Shown one piece after another: positions 8,253 through 14,572 of a stretch of DNA of 31,972 nt. Location: positions 1 through 31,972 of the IMG/VR virus record IMGVR_UViG_3300032092_000146; one strand, written 5' to 3'. This DNA comes from a virus. Within the stretch, counting starts at the first letter, position 1. Every line of letters starts with the position of its first letter. The translations under genes were made by a program, and so were the position numbers. The notes below the pieces were generated by a model. It was not told the DNA's origin. It ran no database searches and saw only the letters and a program-made list of their open reading frames with translations.

Positions 8253-8998
8253 CTACTTGCGGCGCATCCGCTCCGCTTCCATCCGTTCGGCCTCCAAGAT
8301 GTCGTGGATGAGTAGCGCATAGTTCAGGAACTCCACCGCCTTCATCGCAAAGATGGCCTCAAATTTCAGCACATCCTTGTTGGCCATCCGCCACACCACC
8401 ATGAGCCAACCGTAGCCAGCGAGGGGGTTGGTTACTGGCCCTGCATCCCCTTGGTCAGGTGCTTGGAATAGTCGCTCAAAACTTTCAAGTAGGATTCTGA
8501 ACTTAGCAAAAAAAAACTAACGACCCCCCAAACATCGCCAATCTTGGCGTTGGCTTTGAGCAGTTCGGCCCGCTCTTGATGCGAAGCCCCGTCGTATTTC
8601 TTAGGGAAGTAGCCGAATAACCCGCCTTCCCTGCAAAGGGTCGCCATTATCCGGTGCAGGTTTTGGACGAGTTTCTTTTCGTCCGTCGTGTCGGTGTCCA
8701 TGAGGTCAATGAGTTGCCCCGCCGTGAGTTCATCGGTGAACACCGTCGGAATCCACCACTTGCCTCCCGCTTTGAACCGCCTCCTGTAAGCGAGCGTGGG
8801 TAACTCGTTCCACTCTGCGATAATCGTCTTGTAACGCTTTGTCAGCCCCTTGGCGGGCATTTCTCGGACGAGTGATACATCCACCCCCTCCACTATCGCC
8901 ACGACCCCTGCACGCTTGTCATAGTCGGTCAGCACGGGGCTGAACTCCAGCGCAGCGATGCGTTGGAACTGGTCGATGGTGAGGTCTTGGAGTTTCAT
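8253..8998 (-). CDS. tail assembly chaperone, -1 frameshift fusion product
   Basis: This is the long form of the tail chaperone, about 248 aa, made if ribosomes slip back one base on the T9 run at 8508-8516. In the -1 frame a TAG stop lies directly before the T run (8517-8519). From there the frame stays open to TAG at 8253-8255, adding about 87 residues past the slip site. The added part is helical and charged, with MVVWRMANKDVLKFEAIFAM and ILEAERMEAERMRR. A short and a long chaperone joined by -1 slippage is the lambda gpG/gpGT arrangement, and the overlap with frame zero is long (8432-8516). The downstream frame has no good start of its own near its beginning, which favours frameshifting over separate initiation. 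Confidence 0.75.
8432..8998 (-). CDS. tail assembly chaperone, short form
   Basis: The frame-zero product is 188 aa and mostly helical. It begins MKLQDLTIDQFQRIAALEF and ends LTKGMQGQ. It has no signal peptide or membrane segment and no enzymatic motif. The central part (about 85-120) has ELTAGQLIDLMD and acidic stretches, similar to phage proteins that bind the tape measure during tail assembly. ATG at 8998 overlaps the methyltransferase stop by four bases (ATGA). Residues 162-163 (FF) lie on the slippery T run. The chaperone function is inferred from the frameshift architecture and the tail-gene context. Confidence 0.7.
   Translation of the reverse strand: MKLQDLTIDQFQRIAALEFSPVLTDYDKRAGVVAIVEGVDVSLVREMPAKGLTKRYKTIIAEWNELPTLAYRRRFKAGGKWWIPTVFTDELTAGQLIDLMDTDTTDEKKLVQNLHRIMATLCREGGLFGYFPKKYDGASHQERAELLKANAKIGDVWGVVSFFLLSSESYLKVLSDYSKHLTKGMQGQ
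8508..8516 (-). promoter_or_regulatory. T9 slippery site for -1 frameshifting
   Basis: Nine T residues on the minus strand are read in frame zero as AGT TTT TTT TTG. A TTT TTT heptamer allows tandem tRNA-Phe slippage by one base. The -1 frame is closed by TAG exactly before the run and open for 87 codons after it, as expected at a programmed site. I did not find a clear pseudoknot downstream by eye. Transcriptional slippage on T9 would have the same outcome. Confidence 0.7.
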
Positions 8999-9528
8999 AA
9001 CTTAACGAGCCAACTGGTATCGGTGAAGAAGCGGTCGGGTTCGCCAAGGCAGTCCCGAACCGCCTGCAATACTTCGGGCATATACGAATCGTGACCCGCT
9101 ATAAACCCGCCTTGCTTGACCTTGTTTTTCCATGCGGTGATGTCCTCCACCACCGAGGCATAGGCGTGGTCTGCGTCCACATACACGAAGTCAAGCGAAT
9201 GGTCATCATACTGCCCAGCCGCTTGGACGCTGGGCAACTTGACCTTGACGATGTTCGGGTAATCGGGGAGCATAGCGTCAAACATCTGCTCGGCTTGGGC
9301 TACTGCGCCCCAAGACCAAGGGTCAACGCAATGCAGAAGGCCGCAATGCAGGGAAATGACCCTGCTACTGACACCCGAAAAGCATCCCACCTCAACGCCG
9401 TGGTCCGTTGGCTTGATGTAATTTTTGCACAGGTCAACGAGGCCGTCCACCTTGTTCTCGTTCTCCAAGGCGGTCCAATAGACCCTCGGGGTCTGCAATA
9501 GTTCTGCGATGCGTTCTTTGTAGTTCAT
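8995..9528 (-). CDS. class I SAM-dependent methyltransferase
   Basis: The 177-aa enzyme has the Rossmann-type methyltransferase layout of the Methyltransf_24 group. Motif I is HGVEVGCFSGVSSRVIS (about 43-59) for SAM binding, an acidic motif follows in LHCVDPWSWG, and LDFVYVDADHAYASVVEDI (about 110-128) matches the post-motif region with a candidate metal-binding Asp. GGFIAGHDSY lies near 144-153. Enzymes of this type often modify sugars or small O-substrates. The gene forms one operon with two glycosyltransferase genes upstream (four-base overlap at 9525-9528) and the tail chaperone downstream, so methylation of a virion or cell-surface glycan is plausible. The substrate is unknown. Confidence 0.8.
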   Translation of the reverse strand: MNYKERIAELLQTPRVYWTALENENKVDGLVDLCKNYIKPTDHGVEVGCFSGVSSRVISLHCGLLHCVDPWSWGAVAQAEQMFDAMLPDYPNIVKVKLPSVQAAGQYDDHSLDFVYVDADHAYASVVEDITAWKNKVKQGGFIAGHDSYMPEVLQAVRDCLGEPDRFFTDTSWLVKL

Positions 9529-10067
9529 GGGCGGAGGTAGTTGTAATAGGACAAATGTCGTTCAATTCTGCGTTGGCTCGTGCTTCGTGCGACAACTTGT
9601 TGGGCAAATAGTCCATCGGCATCATATCGGCCTGCCTGCCATTGGAGGTCGCCGATGACGGAACGCTTGACCATAAACGACCCCGAATCAATGCTGCCGA
9701 CCCAATAATTCCCAGCGGCCAGTCGGTGTTCACCATTTGGCCAAACTTGCGCCCAACTCACGATGTCTTCTTCGCAGTCCTTGACGCATTCCCAAAAGTC
9801 GGGGTGCAGAATAGTATCGTCGTCCAGTTGCAAGACATAGCCGTCTGCAATCAACCTATTGGCGAAGTTGCGCTGACCATGCCCCGCCGTGCTGCCTTCC
9901 TCACGATACAGGTGTTGTTCGGCTTCCTTGGGGGTTTCCATATCGGGAAACTCGTCGGCATCGTGTACCACTATCCAGCGATAATGCCTGCTTGGGATGT
10001 TGATGGATTCTGCAATGGCTTTGAGGTTTTCGGGCCTACTGCACGGGGTGACAATGTTGATGAGCAT
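9525..10067 (-). CDS. GT-A type glycosyltransferase (GT2-like)
   Basis: The 180-aa protein is a small glycosyltransferase of GT-A fold. It begins MLINIVTPCSRPENLKAI, the usual nucleotide-sugar binding start (beta strand, TPCSRP), and carries LQLDDDTILHPDF near residues 79-91, whose DDD fits the metal-binding DxD. GSIDSGSFMVKRSVIGDLQW (about 123-142) fits the acceptor side. It is shorter than typical GT2 enzymes (230-300 aa), but the catalytic core appears whole. It is followed by a methyltransferase and preceded two bases away by another transferase, so the three probably act on the same glycan. Donor and acceptor cannot be read from sequence. Confidence 0.75.
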   Translation of the reverse strand: MLINIVTPCSRPENLKAIAESINIPSRHYRWIVVHDADEFPDMETPKEAEQHLYREEGSTAGHGQRNFANRLIADGYVLQLDDDTILHPDFWECVKDCEEDIVSWAQVWPNGEHRLAAGNYWVGSIDSGSFMVKRSVIGDLQWQAGRYDADGLFAQQVVARSTSQRRIERHLSYYNYLRP

Positions 10068-10069
10068 GG

Positions 10070-10729
10070 CTAAAATGTGATAACGAACTTATCTGGTGCA
10101 GGCCATCCCTTGCAGGAGTTATAGACGGTCATTCCTTCCCGCTTCCCTATCCAATGCTCGGCCTGCCAGCGGTGCTCCCTTACTGGTTCGCCCAGTTCCC
10201 GAATGTGGGATGACTTGGCCCACCAAAAAGTCCCCGCAAAGTAGGGATAACCTTCGGGGTTGTTGTGGTCAGCGATTTGGGGAAACTCCTCTTTGGTCAG
10301 CCAGTAGGCTCCCACGCAGTCCGCATTGGCGAGTTCTGCGATGGCCCGCTCCCATGCGACGATGTTGAAGAACACCATGGACCTGCACCAAAGTTGGTTG
10401 ATGAGGCTGGGGTCGGAACTGCCCTTGGTATGCCCGTACAGGTAGGCGGCATCCTCGGTTTGGCTCGCTCGGTACATCTCGGTCAGCGTGGCTTGCTCCC
10501 ATGCGTTTGTGCGGGTCACCACCACCTTAATCTTTGCCGCCACGAGCGAATTGTCCAAGATTTCTTTCACCACCTTCCGCTGGTCGGGTGGGCCAACGAT
10601 GCCGACCCGAATCTCGTCTAACACCTCAATCAGCCCGTAATTGCACAGGGCCATCATGTGTTGGTGCATGATGAGTTGCCATTGGCCGCCGCCTCCGCAG
10701 TAAATGTGGTAGTAGTGGATGAGTTTCAT
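10070..10729 (-). CDS. putative glycosyltransferase, RgpF-like
   Basis: The 219-aa protein starts MKLIHYYHIYCGGGGQWQLI and contains AAYLYGHTKGSSDPSLINQL (about 94-113), followed by WCRSMVFF. HTK followed by W and R resembles the core of rhamnan-synthesis (RgpF-like) proteins and related transferases. YPYFAGTFWWAKSSHIREL (about 161-179) is typical of glycosyltransferase acceptor sites. No signal peptide or membrane helix is seen. Its ATG overlaps the stop of a 30-aa peptide gene (10726-10729), giving translational coupling. It lies two bases upstream of the GT-A gene. The role in glycan assembly is inferred; the precise family is uncertain. Confidence 0.6.
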   Translation of the reverse strand: MKLIHYYHIYCGGGGQWQLIMHQHMMALCNYGLIEVLDEIRVGIVGPPDQRKVVKEILDNSLVAAKIKVVVTRTNAWEQATLTEMYRASQTEDAAYLYGHTKGSSDPSLINQLWCRSMVFFNIVAWERAIAELANADCVGAYWLTKEEFPQIADHNNPEGYPYFAGTFWWAKSSHIRELGEPVREHRWQAEHWIGKREGMTVYNSCKGWPAPDKFVITF

Positions 10730-10818
10730 AGTAGGGAAGCGATTGCAAAAATCAAAAGCAATAAGAGAAAGAATCTGCCAAAAATCAAAAGCAAATCAAT
10801 GATGGATTCAAGGTTCAT
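10726..10818 (-). CDS. 30-aa hydrophobic membrane peptide
   Basis: The ORF encodes a 30-residue peptide: start MNLESIIDLLLIFGRFF, end IFAIASLL. After a short acidic N-terminus the rest is one long hydrophobic stretch with a single Arg, so a one-pass inner-membrane helix is likely. It begins five bases after the box TAACTTTG, which overlaps the terminase stop codon, and its TGA overlaps the next ATG. These signals support a real gene. The DNA repeats a block of about 17 bases internally. FGRFF is shared with the 39-aa peptide at 21261-21380. The function is unknown; holin-like, regulatory or membrane-tethering roles are all possible. Confidence 0.55.
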   Translation of the reverse strand: MNLESIIDLLLIFGRFFLLLLLIFAIASLL

Positions 10819-10822
10819 GCCC

Positions 10823-10830
10823 CAAAGTTA
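10823..10830 (-). promoter_or_regulatory. -7 box TAACTTTG at the terminase stop
   Basis: The minus strand reads TAACTTTG, a full match to the Bacteroidota -7 element TAnnTTTG. Its TAA is also the stop codon of the large terminase. The ATG of the 30-aa peptide lies four bases downstream, close to the expected transcription start, so the message would be leaderless or nearly so. No clear -33 TTG is seen. It would drive the peptide and the glycan genes. Confidence 0.5.
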
Positions 10831-12006
10831 CACCACCAAGTACTTCCCTGAGTTACTGACGGCGAGTTTGTTAAGGGCCACATAGCGGAGCGCATCGCAG
10901 GCGTGGTTGTAGGAATCTATCGGGACCCCCGTGTCCCGCCCGTCCTTGTCCGTAGCCCAAGTGTACGAGCGGAGTTCCTTAATCAGGTTTGTACTATCCT
11001 TGGTCACATGAAGGTTGAACCGTTTCACGATGTCAATTCCCTGCCTTACGCTATCTGGTCCCTTGGATGCGGGCTTGATATTGAATCCGAGGCGATAGAT
11101 TTCCTCAATGCTCTTCGGTTCTGCTGAATCAGCGACGATTTCCCACGCACGGGTAATGCCGAATTCCTTCAGCCTTGTGGCGATATCCGAGTTGGTCAGC
11201 CCCCGATGGTAGAGCAGTTCGTGAATGAATAAGTCGTCCCCCCTGCGGTACACGGCGACCAAGGCGGTTGGGTCCGTGCTGAACCCCCAGTCAAGCCCGT
11301 AGGCGACGAATTTCATCGTGGATGGGTCTATACCATCAACCACCGTGTAATCGCCGTAGATCGCCCCCTGTAGCGTCCCGACTTGGCCGAGGCCGTAAAC
11401 CTTCCACCAGTTCGCCCAATATGCGGAATGCTCCGCTTTGTCTCGGTTTCGTTCTATATCGTATCGTATCGTATCAGGTAGCGCTTCGTTATCCTGGTAA
11501 GTCAGGATTAGAAACTCCGCATCGGTTTCGGGTAAGACCTCGGTGTGCGCCCAAAATTCGTGGGTGGGATTGAAGTCAATGTAGATTTCTTGGCTGGTAC
11601 GGATGGCCAACTGGTAGTAGGAATCAAAGTCAATGTTGTTCGCCTCGTTGATGTAAAGAACCTGCCGCCTTGCCCCACGGAGGCGGGCTTCGGAATCAGC
11701 GGAAAAGAACTCAATCGTGGACCCGTTGGCGAAGTTGTACTGGAGCAGGGTCTTGTTCCAGCGATCGGGAACCCACCTGTGGGTCCATTGCATAATCTTG
11801 GCGAAGTCCTTGATGGCCCCCCGTCGCAGGTGAGGGACGGATTCGGACACGACCGAAATCTCGGACTTGGGATGGCGGGCTGCGTGGTCAATCAGGACCG
11901 CAAGGATGCCGAAGGTTTTGGATGCGCTCGTCCCGCCTTGGATTACTTTCTTCCGAGCGGTCATCGCCCGAATCTTCTTGATGGCGGTGGTGTACTTAAA
12001 GTCCAT
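10828..12006 (-). CDS. terL: terminase large subunit
   Basis: The 392-aa motor protein packages DNA into the prohead. Its ATPase domain has a Walker A variant GGTSASKT (24-31), a Walker B VLYINEAN (about 113-120) with catalytic Glu, and SAYWANWWKVYGLGQVG at the domain end. The nuclease domain shows GLDWGFSTDPTA (about 236-247), ADSAEPKSIEEI (about 293-304) and NHACDALRY (about 370-378), which supply the RNase H-like acidic residues. The length is slightly short but both domains are present. I chose ATG at 12006, which overlaps the small-subunit stop by 11 bases; the TTG at 12027 would add seven residues. The subunit order is standard, but the portal gene is far away. Confidence 0.92.
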   Translation of the reverse strand: MDFKYTTAIKKIRAMTARKKVIQGGTSASKTFGILAVLIDHAARHPKSEISVVSESVPHLRRGAIKDFAKIMQWTHRWVPDRWNKTLLQYNFANGSTIEFFSADSEARLRGARRQVLYINEANNIDFDSYYQLAIRTSQEIYIDFNPTHEFWAHTEVLPETDAEFLILTYQDNEALPDTIRYDIERNRDKAEHSAYWANWWKVYGLGQVGTLQGAIYGDYTVVDGIDPSTMKFVAYGLDWGFSTDPTALVAVYRRGDDLFIHELLYHRGLTNSDIATRLKEFGITRAWEIVADSAEPKSIEEIYRLGFNIKPASKGPDSVRQGIDIVKRFNLHVTKDSTNLIKELRSYTWATDKDGRDTGVPIDSYNHACDALRYVALNKLAVSNSGKYLVV

Positions 12007-12412
12007 CGCCAAAAAGCGGCTGCTCAATGGTGATGCTCGTTTCCTGCTTTTCTACAAGACCGTTCAACCGCTGCGTGATGGAAGGATTGTAGATGCCGGC
12101 CATGCCTCCCTTGATTTGGTCAGCCCGGATGGCTTCCTTTATGCGTGAGCAGACCGTGGTAAATTCTTGATATGTTCCCGTCCGGTTGAGAAAATACTCC
12201 TTGCCTCCATCAGCGATTCCTTTGTCCCAAAGATGTAGCCGGAACCCTTCCATCGTCAATGGGGCTTCCTTTTCCCGATAGACCTGCACGGCTTTTGGCC
12301 CAATCCAATCCTTTACGAGGATTGGTTGCTCCTTGGTTTTGTCGCAATATTCCGTGAACTCATCCCATAGTTCACCGGGGGTCGCAAATACCCGTGGCCT
12401 TCCTGCTCCCAT
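11996..12412 (-). CDS. terS: terminase small subunit
   Basis: The 138-aa protein matches the small terminase pattern of the gp3-like DNA-packaging group: GRPRVFATPGELWDEFTEYC (about 4-23), APLTMEGFRLHLWDKG (about 50-65), EFTTVCSRIKEAIRADQIKG (about 83-102) and GIYNPSITQRLNGLVEKQ (about 106-123). These proteins recognise phage DNA and deliver it to the large subunit. The C-terminal tail is short. The start ATG shares a base with the stop of the upstream gene (TGATG at 12410-12414), and the stop overlaps the large-subunit gene. The packaging site it recognises is not identifiable here. Confidence 0.85.
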   Translation of the reverse strand: MGAGRPRVFATPGELWDEFTEYCDKTKEQPILVKDWIGPKAVQVYREKEAPLTMEGFRLHLWDKGIADGGKEYFLNRTGTYQEFTTVCSRIKEAIRADQIKGGMAGIYNPSITQRLNGLVEKQETSITIEQPLFGDGL

Positions 12413-12600
12413 CAGTATTCGATTTTGTCTATCAGCGAATCAATCTTGTCCACGATTTTCATCTTCACGGCAAAGGCGTTGGGCGAGTTGGATTCCTCCA
12501 CCGCTCCAATGCAGTCGCAGAGGGTGGTTATCACCATCATCAGCGATTCAGTCCGAGCCTGCCGCTGCGCTTCGGTGTCAACCTTCGTTGAGTTCGCCAA
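12412..12600 (-). CDS. 62-aa hypothetical protein, TTG start
   Basis: I read this gene from a TTG at 12600, giving a 62-aa acidic, mostly helical protein that starts (M)ANSTKVDTEAQRQARTE and ends KIVDKIDSLIDKIEY. It overlaps the 3' end of the 115-aa gene and shares a base with the TerS ATG. A longer frame runs back to 12903, but its N-terminal part merely shadows the upstream gene. ATG at 12540 is an alternative start and would remove 20 plausible residues. It has no known motif. The position before TerS suggests a packaging or late role, without direct evidence. Confidence 0.5.
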   Translation of the reverse strand: MANSTKVDTEAQRQARTESLMMVITTLCDCIGAVEESNSPNAFAVKMKIVDKIDSLIDKIEY

Positions 12601-12925
12601 GTTCCCGTAGTTTATTCCTGCTCCATCCGAGGGCCGCTTTGCCACCCCAAAGGAGGTAACTGATGTAACCGCAGTCGCTGGAACTGTCAGCGTTGTCGTA
12701 GTAGGTTTCAGCACGGGATAGGTAGGAGTGCATCCGTTTAACGGTTTCAAGGGAAATCCCCTCACCATTTGCGAGTTGCTGCGCCCTGACCTTACCAGTT
12801 TGTGTAGCGCACTTGTTCCCGTTGCGCTCGTTAAGTTCAATCCCCCGCTTTGCGTTGTTGCGTACCCCTTCGCCATAGTCGGCATAGGTTTGGAACTGGT
12901 CACGGGTTGGGGTTGTTGAGGGCAT
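12578..12925 (-). CDS. conserved 115-aa phage protein, function unknown
   Basis: The product contains NGNKCATQTGKVRAQQLANG (about 35-54), ISLETVKRMHSYLSRAETYY and CGYISYLLWGGKAALGWSRN (about 84-103). I recognise this pattern from many phages and from larger prohead-protease-associated proteins, where it seems to be a standalone helical module, but I know no firm function for it. The protein is charged and helical, without membrane segments. It starts at ATG 12925, overlapping the 86-aa gene by 26 bases, and lies just before the terminase genes. A role in head maturation or packaging is a guess from that context. Confidence 0.65.
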   Translation of the reverse strand: MPSTTPTRDQFQTYADYGEGVRNNAKRGIELNERNGNKCATQTGKVRAQQLANGEGISLETVKRMHSYLSRAETYYDNADSSSDCGYISYLLWGGKAALGWSRNKLRELGELNEG

Positions 12926-13160
12926 GGCTGACTTGGTGCTGGTTGGCTTCGGCGAATTGGTCCGCCTCTTGGTAAATGTATTGGAGTGCCGATTTTACGC
13001 AGTCAGCGCACCACCAATTTGTGTTGGGTCGTCCGTGGGCGACGAGGATGGTCTGCAAGTCGTGGACCGCTTCGGGGCTTAACCGCATGAACAGGGCGGC
13101 CTGATATTGGTCCCAGTAATGGCGGTGCTTGGTTGCCAGCAGGTACTCGTCTTGGGTCAT
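12900..13160 (-). CDS. 86-aa hypothetical protein with CxxC
   Basis: The 86-aa protein begins MTQDEYLLATKHRHYWDQYQ and has a TNWWCADCVKSALQYIY segment (about 53-69) with a single CxxC pair. It is His/Gln-rich and soluble. ATG at 13160 overlaps the stop of the upstream membrane-protein gene (ATGA), which supports this start over a longer frame that reaches 13280 inside that gene. Similar short CxxC proteins occur near terminase genes in Bacteroidota phages, but I know of no assigned role. One CxxC pair alone could bind metal only with a partner. Confidence 0.55.
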   Translation of the reverse strand: MTQDEYLLATKHRHYWDQYQAALFMRLSPEAVHDLQTILVAHGRPNTNWWCADCVKSALQYIYQEADQFAEANQHQVSHALNNPNP

Positions 13161-13408
13161 CGGTTCGTGACTTGGAGGATGACAACGGTCAACCCCGCAG
13201 AGGCGAGGCCGTACACGGGTGCGAGGATCCAACCGCAAGTGGACCAGGTAAGCAGGACCGCCACCCAAAAAGTGAGGCAAGTCACGCAGGAGAACGGCTT
13301 GTGCCGGGCGAACCAGGTCTTGTACCAGGCCTGGGGAAGGACACGGTACTCGGCGATTGCGAGGGCGGTCAGGGAACTAATCAGCAGGGGAAATATCAGC
13401 GTGTCCAT
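13157..13408 (-). CDS. 83-aa membrane protein with CxxC motif
   Basis: From ATG 13408 the protein has three hydrophobic parts: MDTLIFPLLISSLTALAIAE near the start, FSCVTCLTFWVAVLLTW (about 40-56) and ILAPVYGLASAGLTVVIL at the end. The FSCVTCLTFW pattern (CxxC then FW) occurs in small phage and bacterial membrane proteins such as the DUF1360 type. It probably spans the inner membrane two or three times. The start overlaps the sigma-like gene by 32 bases and its stop overlaps the next ATG. No clear enzymatic role; accessory lysis or envelope functions are possible. Confidence 0.55.
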   Translation of the reverse strand: MDTLIFPLLISSLTALAIAEYRVLPQAWYKTWFARHKPFSCVTCLTFWVAVLLTWSTCGWILAPVYGLASAGLTVVILQVTNR

Positions 13409-13928
13409 GGGATTGAATGGCGGCCTTGATTTTGGCCTTGGCTTGGTCGATGGAATAAATGATGGAGCGGTACGGGATGCCCGTGTCACGGGACAACTTC
13501 TTCATGTTCCCTGTTCGCAGGTGGAGGCGCAGCAGTTCCTTGTCGTACGGGAAAGCCCCGTCCTTGGCCCAAGTGTCCATCTCGGCTTCGGCAATGGCCC
13601 ACAGGTCGTCCATCAAGGAATCGTACTCCGCTTGTGGAATTGGGGAGTCGGGGTCAAGTTCTTCGAGCAGGTCGTGGTGACGGTACTTTTGGGCGAACTG
13701 GTTGTTCTTGCCTCGGTAGAGGTTCAGCAGCAACCGCACCACATAGAATTTGAAGTACCCCTGCGCCTGTATTTGCAGAATCTTGGCGGGGTCTTTCTCC
13801 AGCAGGATGAGGACGCACTCCTGTTCCAAATCTCGCCAAAGCGGGTCGCCTCCCGTGATGGTAAGGCAGGCTTTGCGGATTTCGCCACTTCGGTAGAGGT
13901 CCAGTATGATGGTGTCTGCTGACTGCAT
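13377..13928 (-). CDS. sigma-factor-like DNA-binding protein
   Basis: The 183-aa protein resembles phage-encoded sigma-70-like factors of Bacteroidota phages. An N-terminal region has DPLWRDLEQECVLILLEKD and FKFYVVRLLLNLYRGKNNQF, like sigma region 2, and the C-terminus has LRTGNMKKLSRDTGIPYRSI followed by IYSIDQAKAKIK, a helix-turn-helix like sigma region 4 (about 143-172). It lies just after a strong terminator and before packaging and virion genes, the expected place for a switch to late expression. I chose ATG 13928; the TTG at 13943 lies in the terminator T run. A box reading AATCTTTG (one mismatch) ends three bases before ATG. Sigma activity is inferred; a plain HTH regulator is the alternative. 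Confidence 0.6.
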   Translation of the reverse strand: MQSADTIILDLYRSGEIRKACLTITGGDPLWRDLEQECVLILLEKDPAKILQIQAQGYFKFYVVRLLLNLYRGKNNQFAQKYRHHDLLEELDPDSPIPQAEYDSLMDDLWAIAEAEMDTWAKDGAFPYDKELLRLHLRTGNMKKLSRDTGIPYRSIIYSIDQAKAKIKAAIQSHGHADISPAD

Positions 13929-13941
13929 GCACAAAGATTGC

Positions 13942-13973
13942 AAAAAAAAAGGGTCAGCGGTTAGGCTGACCCC
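13942..13973 (-). terminator. intrinsic terminator ending the early/replication block
   Basis: On the minus strand GGGTCAGC and GCTGACCC form a perfect 8-bp stem with a six-base loop (13951-13972), followed by nine T residues (13942-13950). This is a textbook Rho-independent terminator for leftward transcription from the DnaA-like gene. It stands 14 bases before the sigma-like start, so that gene needs its own promoter or readthrough. Confidence 0.9.
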
Positions 13974-13996
13974 TTGGGCGTGATAGCGGTTTCGGG

Positions 13997-14347
13997 CTAT
14001 TCGGTGGGTGGAAGTAGCAGAGTGTCAGTGATATAAGACCCTTCAGCGGTCTGCAAATACTCTTGGGCATTGTTGAAAACTTGCCTCCGAAGGTAGCGGA
14101 GTTGCGGCTTCGCCTTGCAGTCGTTGTTGAAGGATTCCAAGTTTATGATGATGGTGGAATAGTGCCGATTCAGTTCCTTACCGATAGCCGCAAAGGTGAA
14201 CAGGTACTCGTTGTAGGCGATATCGGCCACGATGTTCCGAGCGATTACGCAGGGCCGTTCCCGTGATGGGGACCGCACTTGGTCGGGGGTTATGCCGAAT
14301 ATTGCCGCCGTGGTGTCAACGAGGTGGTGGATGAGGGCTGGGGTCAT
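13997..14347 (-). CDS. DnaA domain IV-like DNA-binding protein
   Basis: The 116-aa protein looks like the DNA-binding domain IV of the initiator DnaA without the AAA+ ATPase. Residues about 25-75 read RPCVIARNIVADIAYNEYLF then TFAAIGKELNRHYSTIIINL. This matches the ARxIAMYL and IGxxFGxRDHSTVxxA patterns of DnaA, with HYST for DHST. In DnaA this HTH reads DnaA boxes. A phage version could bind the host or phage origin, block DnaA or bring replication proteins. The gene is the last before the terminator. It begins at ATG 14347 after a CCCCAAACC-type leader. The family call rests on the motif; the role is inferred. Confidence 0.7.
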   Translation of the reverse strand: MTPALIHHLVDTTAAIFGITPDQVRSPSRERPCVIARNIVADIAYNEYLFTFAAIGKELNRHYSTIIINLESFNNDCKAKPQLRYLRRQVFNNAQEYLQTAEGSYITDTLLLPPTE

Positions 14348-14365
14348 GGGTTTATGGTTTGGGGA

Positions 14366-14569
14366 TTATAGGCCATTTACACGACAGTAATAACAATAAA
14401 AATAGTTTACAACTATGTAAAACGGGGCTAATGCAAACCCGAATACAATTATGAAAATCACGAAAATTGGAGTTGCTATTTCGTTGTGAATAAACCAATA
14501 AAGGAAATTACCAAAACGACTTGTAGCAAGTTGTATAGGCGATTGCTGAGTTTCTCTATTATTGTTCAT
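14366..14569 (-). CDS. 67-aa membrane protein, AT-rich
   Basis: The 67-aa protein has a polar N-terminus (MNNNRETQQSPIQLATSRF) and a long hydrophobic part with FLYWFIHNEIATPIFVIFI and VFGFALAPFYIVVNYFYCYY, so one or two membrane helices are likely. The coding DNA is clearly more AT-rich than its neighbours, which suggests recent transfer or different constraint. It lies three bases after the DUF551-like gene and 18 bases before the DnaA-like gene. The family is unrecognised and no lysis motif is visible. An accessory envelope role is possible. Confidence 0.6.
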   Translation of the reverse strand: MNNNRETQQSPIQLATSRFGNFLYWFIHNEIATPIFVIFIIVFGFALAPFYIVVNYFYCYYCRVNGL

Positions 14570-14572
14570 GGC

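Noticed and set aside
12600-12903. N-terminal extension of the 62-aa gene to 163 codons
   Set aside because: The extra part shadows the 115-aa gene, which has a recognised conserved pattern in the other frame.
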